Shown here in pieces: positions 54,481 through 64,000 of a DNA stretch of 64,000 nucleotides (positions are counted from its first letter, which is position 1; each line of letters begins with the position of its first letter). Origin of the DNA: Alentia gelatinosa. Taxonomy: Eukaryota > Annelida > Polychaeta > Phyllodocida > Polynoidae. The stretch is taken from assembly GCA_950022655.1 (NCBI GenBank), contig OX465582.1:94688704-94752703 (forward strand), in the 5' to 3' direction. The translations under genes and the position numbers were made by a program. A model generated the notes under the pieces. It searched no databases and had not been told where the DNA came from. It saw nothing but the letters and a program-made list of their open reading frames with translations.

Positions 54481-55315
54481 ACTTTCCTGGCAGTGGTGTA
54501 TCAGCAGCCACTTGATACATTAAGTGCAAAAGCAGCTAATACTAAGAAAGATGGGTGTATTTTCATTTTGGATGGGTGTAAAAGAAAATGAATAATTATC
54601 CCCAGAACCCAAGACTGGGACATAAGGACAGTCACTTGCTTAATAGTCGCGTTGGCCGCCACGTCTAGCACCATAATACTAAGAAAGAAATTGATGATTG
54701 TTTGATCTGTGTCCCCGTTCGTCATTGAGTTTGGAGTGGTCAGTAATATGAACAAGGCGATAGCCGAGTGAATATTCTGAAGCGCGCCAAACGAGATGGT
54801 GAATGGGGAGTCAGACCAAGCAGGAATATGTTTCTTATTTTATCTTAGCCTGGACATATTTATCTGTTTATCACCAATTGAGAATGAGTTACCGTACTCG
54901 TAAGCCTGTTGAAAACGAATTCCTAATGCTAAGCCTACGGACATTTATTCCAGGCTACGATAAAAAAGGTAGAACCATACAACATCATTACTGTTCGGGA
55001 TATTTAATTGCATGAGGCTTTAGTATTCAGATAAAAGGTTACATTTCATATTCACCAATAGTTCATAATTTGGATTTTCTTAAACCTTCAATCTAGTTCC
55101 ATTAGAATAACATTTCATGTAGTACATAATCAGTTTTTTTTGCGTTATAACTTCTGTTTTCACATGATAATTTCTAAGTCTGATTTGTCATGGTCAATGA
55201 ACACAAATGGTTCATAATAAAGTTGAATCTCATTGATCACGATTCAGTAGCTGTTGCTAGTCAGATGTTGATGTTGATGTTCACTCAACTCCAGGCTGAC
55301 AGAAGTGGCTGTTCT
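54481..55315. other. No gene; repeat pieces
   Basis: 54835-54965 has the inverted pair 'attttatcttagcctggaca'/'ttccaggctacgataaaaaa' around 'aatgctaagcctacgg', a small foldback of the same theme as 54330-54470. Confidence 0.45.
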
Positions 55316-55747
55316 AGACTTGCTCAAGTCATTGATTATGAACATAGACAATAATCGATGGTTTTGTGGATAGGGGGCCGTAAACCACGAGAGGTAGACG
55401 CGTAGTAATACATGAGCGCTAGACGTGTATTAAGACGTCAGCCACGAGTGGTTTACAGAGCCACCTGTTCACAAAATCATCGTTTGTTGCATCTATCATC
55501 CATCTTTTCAAACAAACCAAACCCAGTAATTGGCATATTAAAGGGTATAACAGGTTTTATACAATGGGTCGTGGTTTACTGAGTCCCCATACATTTTCAA
55601 TGGGAGCTTTGTATACGATGGATAATAAATTTATTCAATAATTAAACACAATCAGTTCACTAAAGAAGGTATCCTTCTCTGACTGCCCCATGAACCTGTA
55701 TCCCAGTGAGGAGGGTAGCCATAGGATTCAGGGACTGGAGCCAGTCT
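55316..55747. mobile_element. AGACTGGCTCCAGTCC-family element, interrupted by a hairpin
   Basis: 'agacttgctcaagtcattga' left and 'gggactggagccagtct' right, with 'tatccttctctgactg' and 'gtatcccagtgaggaggg'. The foldback 55351-55485 and flanking DNA lie inside. Confidence 0.75.
55351..55485. repeat. Foldback hairpin nested in the element
   Basis: 'cgatggttttgtg' and 'ggccgtaaaccacgagaggt' pair with 'ccacgagtggtttacagagc' and 'cacaaaatcatcg'. Tip region 'gacgcgtagtaatacatgag' has the shared core motif. Confidence 0.85.
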
Positions 55748-55914
55748 ATGGCTGTCCCTACTCCAGGACTCCAGCAACCTCTAGACACCTCACCTCTATC
55801 TCACCCCTGGTATTTTCATCCCATAGGCTTAACATGGGGAACTCATTCTCCATGCCCCTATGAGTATTGCAGTCCATTCTCCATGGTCTTTATCCTGTGT
55901 GTCGTGCATTCTTA

Positions 55915-56285
55915 TATCCTTATCCTACCCCTAATAAAAAACGCCATAGGTTTAACATTGACTCAATGTATTTGACGGAGCATTGGATAAAGTGTTATTT
56001 ATGCACCGAGGTGAATAAAAAAACGGACCAATCAGGGACGAGATAACGAAAGTAGATCCGGCAGCATTTATAACTACTTACATGGATACTTACAAATATT
56101 CTCTATATATCGGTGAGATGGGGTAGGATAAATACGAAACTGAACTCGAGTTAGCCTTGTCAATGTTCATACCACTCTGGTCAGGTCTGCTACTCACTAA
56201 ACTCGGCTAACGCCTCGTGTAGTAATACACAACCTGCCTATCGTGGCATAAACATTGACAAGGCTAACTCTCGTTTGGTTTCTAC
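55915..56285. repeat. Dispersed repeat, inverted partner of 33135-33525
   Basis: 'aacgccataggtttaacatt', 'gataacgaaagtagatccgg' and 'cattgacaaggctaactctc' match the other copy in reverse complement. 55805-55905 holds the 'tctcacccctggtatttt' repeat. Confidence 0.75.
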
Positions 56286-56585
56286 TAATTATTGTGTCCA
56301 TACCAACCTCTAAGTTGGAACACAGTGTGGGCAGAGGCTGCATCCAGTGATTTACGGTAGGTTTTTCTCCAGTCAGGAAGTTCGATAGATTCCCACAAGG
56401 TGGCGACACGGCTGCCTCCAGCACGGGAATTCATAAAGAACGTCGCTGAGAGTTCGAGATGTTTATGGAGAACTCAGGTTAGACCGGCTCAGAAAGGTAC
56501 TTTCCTGGACAATTAAAAGTGATTTGAGAGTTTAAGGCTAAAATTTAGGTTTTGGTCTTGTTTGCTCATACTGAAATGCGCTTAA

Positions 56586-56677
56586 GGCCTGGCGTCCATC
56601 TACTACGATAGATTGTTTATCGGGAGGTGCATGGTTGACCATATCGAAGCTAAATCGTAGTAGGTGGATTTCGGGCC
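56586..56677. mobile_element. Very short PIF/Harbinger-type MITE (92 bp)
   Basis: TAA GGCCTGGCGTCCATCTACTA ... CGTAGTAGGTGGATTTCGGG CC TTA. Little more than the two terminal repeats of the 28437-28719 family, so it is an extreme deletion derivative. Confidence 0.85.
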
Positions 56678-56744
56678 TTACTGCGATTGTCTCTGAATAA
56701 GTTTGTCACTACTTTATTATGAGATGTGTTGAATGTATTGATAT

Positions 56745-56990
56745 ACATTTTTTTTTAATTTTTTTTTATTGGATCACAACATCTGATACATCAGTTCTTC
56801 CTGTGTGACACATGCTAGGTAGAGATCCGTACAAATATTACACTCTCTGCATTACAGTTTTACAGTGGAGGAAAAACAAAAACAAACAAATAAATGAAGT
56901 GAAGTGATGTGATATATATGTGATTAAATGAGAATGGGGTGTACACTATATCTTGAAAAAAAATAAAGAGAGACTCGCTCGGATACAATT
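56745..56990 (-). mobile_element. Retroelement 3' end with poly(A)
   Basis: On the minus strand '...atgtgttg..tgatccaataa' then A's (T run 56749-56767 on plus). 'acatctgatacatcagttct' is shared with 10240-10270. No coding remains. Confidence 0.5.
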
Positions 56991-57154
56991 ATAAAATAAT
57001 GTTAGTGATGAAAATTCCCCGAATCGGTTTACCTCTAATAAGACAAGTATGGATGAGTACATGTAGTCAATGTTCACGGATGGATGTGCACGCGTCGACT
57101 CATTACGTGGATATTTCACATGTTACACTGCACGAAAACCACCATTTTACATAT

Positions 57155-57500
57155 GAATGCGCCCGGCGTATATAGGTATGCTTTTGCGTATACATGGTAG
57201 TCTTATTTTCGTACTTCTCCAGCTACAAACCGTGTGATATACATATACATTCAGCGTTGGTGCCACCTCTACCAACACCCACGAATGCAGCGGCGGGGGC
57301 GGCGGGGTGGGTCGCAATTCTTTTCTTTTTTTTATGTTATATACGCCAAACGTATATAACATGTATACGACCGGCGTATACATGTTGTGCAGAGGATATT
57401 TCCTCTTGTATACGCCTGGTGTGAAATACAGCCACGAAGCGTCCGTATACAGGAGGAATCAGTCTTGTATACGCCTCATACGCTGGCGTGAAATATGGGC
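57155..57500. mobile_element. Second 'ggcgtatac'-word element
   Basis: 'gcccggcgtatataggtatg', 'tatatacgccaaacgtatat', 'cgaccggcgtatacatg', 'ttgtatacgcctggtgtg' and 'ttgtatacgcctcatacgc' follow each other. A GC-rich centre (57255-57315) is the reverse of part of 52845-52890. Confidence 0.6.
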
Positions 57501-57552
57501 TTACACATATTTGAAAACAAGTCAATTTACAGGCGATACATACACAATATCG

Positions 57553-57678
57553 ACTGGTTTCAGATACACGCGGCTGTATGCTCCGAAGAGTTGACGCGTA
57601 GTAATATCCGAGCGTATGCGAGGATATTGCGCAGAGTCAACTCCGAGGAGCATACAGCCGCTTTTATCTGAAACCAGT
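57553..57678. repeat. Foldback hairpin, intact copy
   Basis: 'actggtttcagatacacgcg' and 'gctgtatgctccgaagagtt' pair with 'aactccgaggagcatacagc' and 'cgcttttatctgaaaccagt'. Tip 'taatatccgagcgtatgcga'. It is the empty form of the element split at 34985-35565. Confidence 0.9.
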
Positions 57679-57881
57679 CTATATTGTATTTATCATCCAC
57701 CTTTTCTGGGCAAGTAGCATGTCGATATCAGTTCATTTTAGTTATGCACTATTTTTCCGTACGCACTACTTTCCGTATACGCCACCCGGAGCATACAACA
57801 TTTCCGTATGCGCCGGGTATGTCCATACACACTCCCTATGTGTTTTCTATGGACACTTTGTATTAGGTGGATAATGCATAC

Positions 57882-58000
57882 ACAATATTACCATGATTTC
57901 GATCTGAGTGGCCGTATTCTCCGCGTAGTTGACGAGTATTGCGTAGTGTCAACCACGGCCACGGAGAATACGGCCACACAGATCGAAATCATGGTAATGT
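57882..58000. repeat. Foldback hairpin, 'gtggccgtattctccg' family, copy 1
   Basis: 'attaccatgatttcgatctg' and 'agtggccgtattctccgcg' pair with 'cggagaatacggccacacag' and 'atcgaaatcatggtaat'. Confidence 0.9.
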
Positions 58001-58236
58001 TGTATTCATTACTCTCCTTTCGACTTATTATTAGGAAAACAAATCTTGTAAATGATAAGAAATTCGACGCAAGCGCCGTGCATTGTTTATATAAAATAAT
58101 TCCTATAATGCCCGTCAGGTGGCCGAAAAGCCGTTTTCTATAAGGAGAATACGGCTTCCCGGAATCTACTCAGTAGCGATCTGTAGGCTCCATATAGGCT
58201 TAGTATGGACACGTTGTATAAGGTGGGGAATAGATA

Positions 58237-58368
58237 CACAATATTACCATGATTTTGATCTGAGTGGCCGTATTCTCCGCGTAGTTGATGCGAAGTAAAA
58301 CTCCGAGCAATGCGTAGCGTCAACTACAAGGAGAGTACGGCTACACAGATCGAAATCATGGTAATGTT
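58237..58368. repeat. Foldback hairpin, same family, copy 2
   Basis: Arms as in 57882-58000; tip 'gtaaaactccgagcaatgcg'. The sequence between the two hairpins ('gatctgtaggctccatat') also repeats after the second, so the two form a tandem block of about 355 bp. Confidence 0.9.
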
Positions 58369-58483
58369 GTATTCATTACCTACCTCAGGAGAATACAGCT
58401 TTCCGTATTCTACTCAGTAGCGATCTGTAGGCTCCATTTAGGCTTAGTATGGGGACGGTGAATTAGGTGGGTAATAAAGAAAA

Positions 58484-58518
58484 TGATCTACATCTACGAT
58501 CCAAGATTATTAAACGGG
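58484..58518. mobile_element. Right terminus of a GGGCCCGTTGAATAA MITE
   Basis: 'tctacgatccaagattatta' then AACGGGGCC followed by CAG. Only the terminus is present. Confidence 0.6.
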
Positions 58519-58521
58519 GCC

Positions 58522-58720
58522 CAGACCGCCCGTACCCTCGGGCGCGGTCCCCGGTCCCCTCCCGGTCTGCCGCCCGTCTCCCGGTGGGGCTCCCGGCGCC
58601 CCCGGGGCCTGTTGGCGGGCGGGGTGAGGCTAGATCCCGGTGTGGTGGTAGAGATCCATGGCGGACCCCCACTCAGCATTGGTCAGCATCTCCAGGGTGA
58701 AGAGGTCAGACGTTAAAGTT
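58522..58720 (-). CDS. GC-rich islet with a possible C-terminal coding fragment
   Basis: On the minus strand SDLFTLEMLTNAEWGSAMDL then YHHTGI ends TAG at 58630-58632, with G/C at most third positions. Downstream is very GC-rich, CpG-rich non-coding DNA (58522-58620). No acceptor fits well just upstream and no family is recognised. It may be a gene fragment or a real last exon. Confidence 0.25.
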
Positions 58721-59978
58721 CAACAGGTGTAGCATTACTCATTGAGACTGCCCCCTGTGGCTTGGGGGCGGCTTGAGGTGATATTAAGAGTCTTTATTAT
58801 CAATATATTCACTGTCCGTATCCGTGTTTAGCCACTATTGGTGGACTTGACGTTTTATATTAACAGGTATGTCAGTAGGGGTTATGACAAAACAACGAAG
58901 AAATAGTTTGGATATATATGGAATTTTATGCATAAGAGAAACTGGGAAAACATGGAAAACACATCGTTATTATCCATGGAATGGGCCTGGGGTGTGTGGG
59001 GAGGGTTGCCCTAGACTCGTAGGAACTTCAATTACCTTTCAGTACTAGGTAAGTACCTTGGGTAATTAACTACTATATTTGCGTGAATGAGCCCTATATA
59101 GTTGGTAGTACGACGCATAAGTTGATCTTCCTACAAATTTGTCGTATTTCACCAGTTATAAAGCCTGTTTGCATTTGTCTACGAAAACAGCTGAGATTTT
59201 TCGAGCCCTCCTAATAGTCTGTTGGTGGTGCCACTGACTGTGTGTCAGTATCAAATAATCGGTGAGGGTAGTAATTTTTAATCAGTGACCCGACGAAATC
59301 AATGGGTTTTGATTCTGTCAGTCCTGAAAGAAATCCGTCGGTGGTGCCAAATTGCATATTGAATCTAAGCAGGAAAATCCATTGTTCACATCCAGCAGGG
59401 TTGTTTCCAATGACCGATTTTGCGGCAGTAGTTGCAAAAGTCTACTACTAGTAGTTTCTAACTGTATATTGGTAACGGGAAATCGGTCAATAGAAACAGG
59501 CTTTTAAACTCATTGTATATAGCCTGTTTCCATCGGCTCAGTTCCCATTACCGACTTTTAGGAGAACTAAAGAAATTTCTGCTGTTTTCATCCCCCATTG
59601 GATACGGGCTTATAGGTGCACTTGTATGCCGTTGCATTTCCTAAGGGGGGGGGGGGTCTATTGCGGTACCAATACATTCTTGTAGAGAGATAAACATGAA
59701 TATTATGTTACCATTAGATGTACAGGAATCGCATAGTCTCGTCACACAGATGCCAGCACTCCTAACAAATGGCGACAGATGGCCAGTCATCCCTCTCTGA
59801 GAAGATAAGAGAAGAAATATCAGCCAATAGCACGGTCCAATGGTAGCGGTGGAATGGGGGCCTGCTGTGCATCTCACGGTGTAAAACACATAGAAAAACA
59901 CCCCATATTACATGTTGTTATCCCCCATTTGTAGTCAATCCTCTAATAGTGCCGGCTGACACGATTTTGCTCGTTTTC
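58721..59978. other. No gene; MITE scraps at 59395-59600, G run at 59646
   Basis: 'tagcctgtttccatcggctc' and 'caatgaccgattttgc' are pieces of the 42415-42680 family. Otherwise unrecognised. Confidence 0.4.
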
Positions 59979-60175
59979 GGTCTGGCGTCCACCTACTACG
60001 ATAAAAATTTAGACCTACCGATATGGTTCCGATATAAAAAGTCAATATCGGAGACTTATCGGGAGGGTCTATATCGGAGACAAATGCCGAGACAGGCCAC
60101 TTCAGCACGCATCATAAGGGGTTGACTGCTATAAAAAGGTGATCACAACCCCGATGCACCTCACGATACTAGGAG
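59979..60175. mobile_element. PIF/Harbinger-type MITE, left part
   Basis: 'ggtctggcgtccacctacta' then 'cgataaaaatttagacctac' and 'atatcggagacttatcggga'. The right end is missing. 60176-60653 holds no gene. Confidence 0.75.
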
Positions 60176-60653
60176 CAAATAGAATGTTCTTCATTGATGA
60201 ATGAGCGTGCAATTTTAAATGAATAACAACTAAAAGGTGTAGGTTACATTCAGCCTATAAGTCATTTTCAGTAACCACTTGCACCCAGTAAATTTGCCAT
60301 TTCTGTAACTGCCTGAGTCTATCTATAGGATCCAAACATATCAAACACCAGTAGGTTAATAACTTGAATAAGGTGTTTCGGTCTTGAGTCTACATATCTT
60401 ATACCCACTGAATAGTCTGAACTGCAACCATTAAAGTAGCAAAATCGAATGGATTTTACCGTAGATATGGAAGTATGAGGATAGAAACCTTCTAATCTGC
60501 ACAATAATATCAATTGAAGGGGTTGCCAAACAGAAACACTCCCTGGAATATATTTACGGTGAATACACATGTTATCCGGTGGACAATTTCACTATAGACT
60601 TTGAATTCCTGCAATGCCAAAATAGACGACTCTATGTTATATGGTTGGCATAA

Positions 60654-60935
60654 GGCCTGGTGTCCACCTACTACGATAGAAATTTAGACCTACCGATATG
60701 GCACCGATACAAAAAACAAATATCGGAGACATATCGGGAAGGTGCAAAATCGTAGACATATGTCTAGAGATGCCAATCCACCACGCATTGTATGGGTTTT
60801 TTATCGGCGTCTAATCGCAGAAACGTGGTCAACTGCCCCGATATTAGATAACTTTCCGCCGTGATTTTTATTTTTTATCGGAAGGTGCATCCTAGACCAT
60901 ATCGGAGCCATATCGTAGTAGGTGGACGCCGGACC
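60654..60935. mobile_element. PIF/Harbinger-type MITE with intact TAA duplication
   Basis: TAA (60651-60653) GGCCTGGTGTCCACCTACTA ... GTAGGTGGACGCCGGACC TAA (60936-60938). 282 bp, nearly the same length as 28437-28719. Confidence 0.9.
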
Positions 60936-61140
60936 TAAAATTGTCAATGAGAAGGTTTCACATTGGAGCTGAAATTCAGTGTCAGCACGTTCATCTCATG
61001 GCGTGGTGTGATGTAGGAGAGGTCGGAGTGAGGACAATCAAACAGTGATCCATCCCCAACATTGTCAGCCATGGATTCCAGCAGCTAGGACTATCTATCC
61101 CAGGTCAGGATGCATTGACACCCCACGTTTAGGGGCTTAA

Positions 61141-61658
61141 AGGCATATTGGGCAATTTAACTTGAGAATTAAAACCCATGTCAATTCCCTGGGAGTTGAA
61201 CATGATGATCTCCAAATGTTATAGAAAATATTGCTAATTTAAAAAATGGGGGTCATTGTGCTAGGTTTTGATTAACTGATAAATGTTATGATATAATTAT
61301 AAATGAATACATGTATATAGAAATTCTAAAAAGGGCTTTTTCACAGAGTAAAACCCATGTCATTTTCTTCAAACTTTCACTGAATTTAGTAGATGTAGAG
61401 TAGTACAGATTTAAGATTAAAAAACGTCCTTGTAAATGAGAGAATTGAGGAAAAAACTATATTTTTCCATACATTTCTTATATAAACCAGTCAACTGTTA
61501 GTTGGTCTAACATAATTCTTAGGTTAGGTCAAATTTTATAATATGTTACAATTTCACTCAATTGTTATGAAAACAAGACAAATGAACCAGTTTTACTTGA
61601 TAATTGTAAGTATTTGAAAATCAGCAGATGGCGCCACTGTGTATTGTAGGATATGCCT
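61141..61658. mobile_element. MITE with intact TTAA duplication
   Basis: TTAA (61137-61140) AGGCATATTGGGCAATTTAA ... GTAGGATATGCCT TTAA (61659-61662). 518 bp; same family as 52027-52388. Confidence 0.87.
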
Positions 61659-61664
61659 TTAAGG

Positions 61665-61815
61665 TCTGGTTTGTCATCATTGAAGCACGCTGCTGTCAGG
61701 CCCGCGTATAGTCCCACCGGGGAGATTTTCACCGGGGTACCTCCCCACATGGTGACGTCCTGTTGGGTAACCTGCTGGGCTGATGACCTGTCATGAGGTG
61801 AGATGTGCACTCTCT
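61665..61815 (-). CDS. Possible exon or gene fragment, unrecognised
   Basis: The minus strand stays open and protein-like: SSAQQVTQQDVTMWGGTPVK then ISPVGLYAGLTAACFNDDKP, after an acceptor-like 'cacctcatgacag'. Third positions are GC-rich. The frame runs into a MITE at 61662, so the end is lost. A strong donor-like GAG|GTGAGA on the other strand makes the strand uncertain. Confidence 0.3.
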
Positions 61816-61821
61816 CCCGTT

Positions 61822-62133
61822 GCACCCCTCTCATAAGATCTCACACTCTCTAAGCCGTAATCTGTACAAGGTTCTCACTGCGCCCTATGGGAGAAGAATT
61901 CTTAACGAACTAGGCTTAGAGCCTTGAGAATCCACTGACACAGTATTCCCGCTAGGGGGCATCATTGAGATTATAGGAATCTTTGAGTTACATTGATGCA
62001 CGTCTTTAGCACGGGAGGTAGGCCAGTTGATTCTCAAGGCTCTAAGCCTAGTTCGTTAAGAATTCTTCTCCATAGAGCGTAGTGAGAGTACAGAATACGA
62101 CTTAGAAAGTGTGAGATCTTATGAGAGGGGTGC
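61822..62133. mobile_element. Foldback MITE with very long arms, complete
   Basis: GCACCCCTCTCATAAGATCT ... AGATCTTATGAGAGGGGTGC; arms of roughly 115 bp including 'cgaactaggcttagagcctt' facing 'aaggctctaagcctagttcg'. Central 'gggggcatcattgagattat'. Truncated copy at 14281-14511. Confidence 0.92.
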
Positions 62134-62194
62134 CTTCCCTCATCCCTACCCCTATTCTCCCCAACTCCTTCCCCGAAACATGCCTGGTTGTAAA

Positions 62195-62490
62195 AAAGGA
62201 AACCAACAAGTATTTTTGTCAAAGTCATCGTTCTCCACGAGTTTGATGTGGAGCAATATGAACAAAGTGAAGCCGGACGAATATAGCATAGCATTCAAAT
62301 GAGTTGGAGAATGACGACTTTAACCAAAACGAGTTGCTTCCTGTATTCATTTCACCCCTGTATACACTAAAAGAATATACCACACATGAGATTGACCATG
62401 GAGAATAGACTGCAATACTCATAGGGGAATGGAGAACGTGTTCCCAATGTTAAGCCTTTGGGAGAAAAATACCAGGGGTAAGGTAATAGA
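62195..62490. repeat. Dispersed repeat, copy of 54130-54480
   Basis: 'gtcaaagtcatcgttctcca', 'gagttggagaatgacgact' and 'catttcacccctgtatacac'. 62491-62900 holds no recognised feature. Confidence 0.75.
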
Positions 62491-62904
62491 CAATCCTCTC
62501 TTAACCACCATTATTGCGCATGGGTCACACGCTCTGAACTCCACTTAAAGGTTAGAGTGGTCACATAGAATTTGAGCTTGCTGCTAAAAACTAACCCTTC
62601 CCCATTTGCATGCTAACACTGGGAAAGGAGCAGGCGGCCAGTGTCTTAGAGGCATGCCCAACTGACCATGGCCAATCACCAAAGACCAGAATACCTCATT
62701 GATCCACTGGCGCTTGGTATATTTGGATCCTAGACAGCCAGTTGCAGAAATGTCAAGTTGACTGGGAGCAAATGAGTTACAGAAAATGTGCTAAAGACTG
62801 AGTATAAGCCAAATTTTTTAATTGCTTTTTACATATAATTCCATGCTCATTCATCAATGATGAACATACCATTTGCTCCTAGTTACCTATGGGTGTGGTA
62901 TTGA

Positions 62905-63219
62905 TTTGCAATCACCGATCTACAGTCAGGCACCACCGACGGACCTTCAGCATTGATGAGGCAAAATGGAAATGGGCTATTAGGAGAACTCAAAGAATTT
63001 ACACTGCTGTCGTCGGCCAATGGAAAAATGCCTTTTCTAAAGATTATGACAGCAGAAAATAGTGCTTCTCCCCGACTACAGTGGCGCTATCTAACAATAT
63101 TCTGACAGATGATAGCGGAACAAGCAACCACATTGTGCCCTATAAGGCCCGGTTATAATGGCAGACAAAAAAACGGTGTAAATTTTATGAATTCTCCTAA
63201 TAGCCCATTTCCATTGTAC
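62905..63219. repeat. Pieces of the 'caccgatctacagtcagg' MITE family
   Basis: 'caatcaccgatctacagtca' and 'gtcggccaatggaaaaatgc' at 62920-63030; another left piece 'attctcctaatagcccattt' at 63190. The latter continues after the nested MITE at 63485 ('cgtcgaccaatggaaacggg'). Confidence 0.6.
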
Positions 63220-63478
63220 GGCCTGGCGTCCACGAAATTTAGACGTAAAGATATGGTACCGATACAAAAAGCAAATATCGGAGACATATCGTGAAGGTTC
63301 AAAAATCGTAGACATATGTCTAGACATGCCAATCCACCACGCATTGTATGGGGTTAATCTCAGAAACGTGGTCAACTGCCCCAATATTAGGTGACCCTCC
63401 GACGCGATTTTGATTTTGTATTGGGAGGTACATCGCAGACCATATCGGAGCCACATCTTAGTAGGTGGACGCCGGGCC
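63220..63478. mobile_element. PIF/Harbinger-type MITE nested in another MITE
   Basis: GGCCTGGCGTCCACG ... GTAGGTGGACGCCGGGCC; flanks TAC and TTA (degenerate). The two halves of the host lie at 63181-63219 and 63479-63538. Confidence 0.8.
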
Positions 63479-63539
63479 TTACTCAGCAGTGGTAAAAGTC
63501 TACACAGTTTTCGTCGACCAATGGAAACGGGTCTAAAGA

Positions 63540-63840
63540 GTGATGGACCATGCCTACACATGACGCAGCCCTATCAGAGCACCTGTATCACACAGCGATG
63601 GGCAGGCCCGGCCGCTGTGCAACCCAGGAGGATATACAGACCCTCGTCATTACGTCCTCCAGGGGTTACCTCCGCCGGCGTAAGCGCCCACGACCCCCGG
63701 GCGGGGGGCTAGTTAAACGGGCGGGCCCCTCCGCGGTCCCCCACCACCAGGTGGCAGTGCGGCGCGGCGGGCAGGTGACTACCGGGGCCAGGCAGGAAGG
63801 CGGGGCGGCGTGGGGCTTTTCTCCGTAGGGCCATAATCAC
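63540..63840. other. GC- and CpG-rich islet, coding status unclear
   Basis: A plus-strand frame from 63550 is open for 92 codons (ALSEHLYHTAMGRPGRCATQ EDIQTLVI ...) and one on the minus strand for about 40 (... PHCHLVVGDRGGARPFN stop). GC-rich sequence is short of stops in all frames, so neither is convincing alone. It could be a CpG-island exon continuing past the window. 63841-64000 shows nothing. Confidence 0.3.
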
Positions 63841-64000
63841 TCCTCCAGGGGGAGAATTCTCCCACGGCGGGGAGCTATAGGCCGCGCAATCATATTGCCG
63901 GCTGAAAACTAGCTATTTTTTTAATTGATGTACAAACATTCTCATAACTTGGGCTGTAAAAAAAGATAGCGATTTGTAAAAGGTACCACATTAAACCAGA

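Noticed and set aside
63091..63561. 156-residue minus-strand frame
   Set aside because: It is the translation of two nested MITEs (63220-63478 and its host).
1..64000. CRISPR array, phage or bacterial operon
   Set aside because: Repeats are inverted or nested transposons without regular unique spacers; no bacterial genes, and a spliced globin is present.

Overview
The window looks like nuclear DNA of an invertebrate animal: AT-leaning, intron-rich, and built mainly of short non-autonomous DNA transposons (MITEs), foldback hairpins and 5'-truncated LINE tails. I see no bacterial operons, no rRNA and no CRISPR array. A cephalochordate (amphioxus) or another marine invertebrate would fit the MITE density, the 10-bp GC-rich minisatellite and the globin type. 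That assignment is inference; the sequence alone does not settle it.

One gene can be read completely. It is a three-exon globin on the minus strand: exon 1 at 46189-46295, exon 2 at 36655-36877, exon 3 at 34793-34924. The introns are at the classical B12.2 and G7.0 positions, all four splice sites are canonical, and the product is 153 residues with the CD1 Phe, E7 His and F8 His in place. No single open reading frame shows it. Intron 1 is 9.3 kb and is almost entirely mobile DNA. A MITE sits 46 bp past the stop codon, and another repeat begins 149 bp upstream of the start codon. Four other short stretches (about 9.2, 19.1, 58.65 and 61.7 kb) read like exons or gene fragments, but I do not recognise them.

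Layout. 0-10 kb: LINE tail, nested MITEs, a hairpin and an element carrying telomere-like repeats. 10-13.2 kb: a dense cluster of one MITE family ('gacacaccaagcgag'). 13.9-15.8 kb: a dead LINE reverse transcriptase broken by a tandem duplication. 16.6-22.4 kb: tRNA-like fossil, MITEs and hairpins. 23-34.7 kb: large nested composites. 34.8-46.3 kb: the globin gene. 46.4-64 kb: more composites, including 46 identical copies of a 10-bp unit inside a MITE (49341-49800), a family built on 'ggcgtatac' words, foldback hairpins, and GC-rich islets at 58.5 and 63.6 kb.

Nested insertions preserve target-site duplications (TSDs), so several families can be classed without a database: TA (Tc1/mariner type), 8 bp (hAT type), TAA/TTA (PIF/Harbinger type), TTAA (piggyBac/Kolobok type), and a set with termini GGGCC that always sits between CAG or CTG trinucleotides. 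The most unusual patterns are the CWG-targeting set, hairpin families that share a core although their outer arms differ, elements made of reiterated short words, and the minisatellite that appears to have grown from such words.
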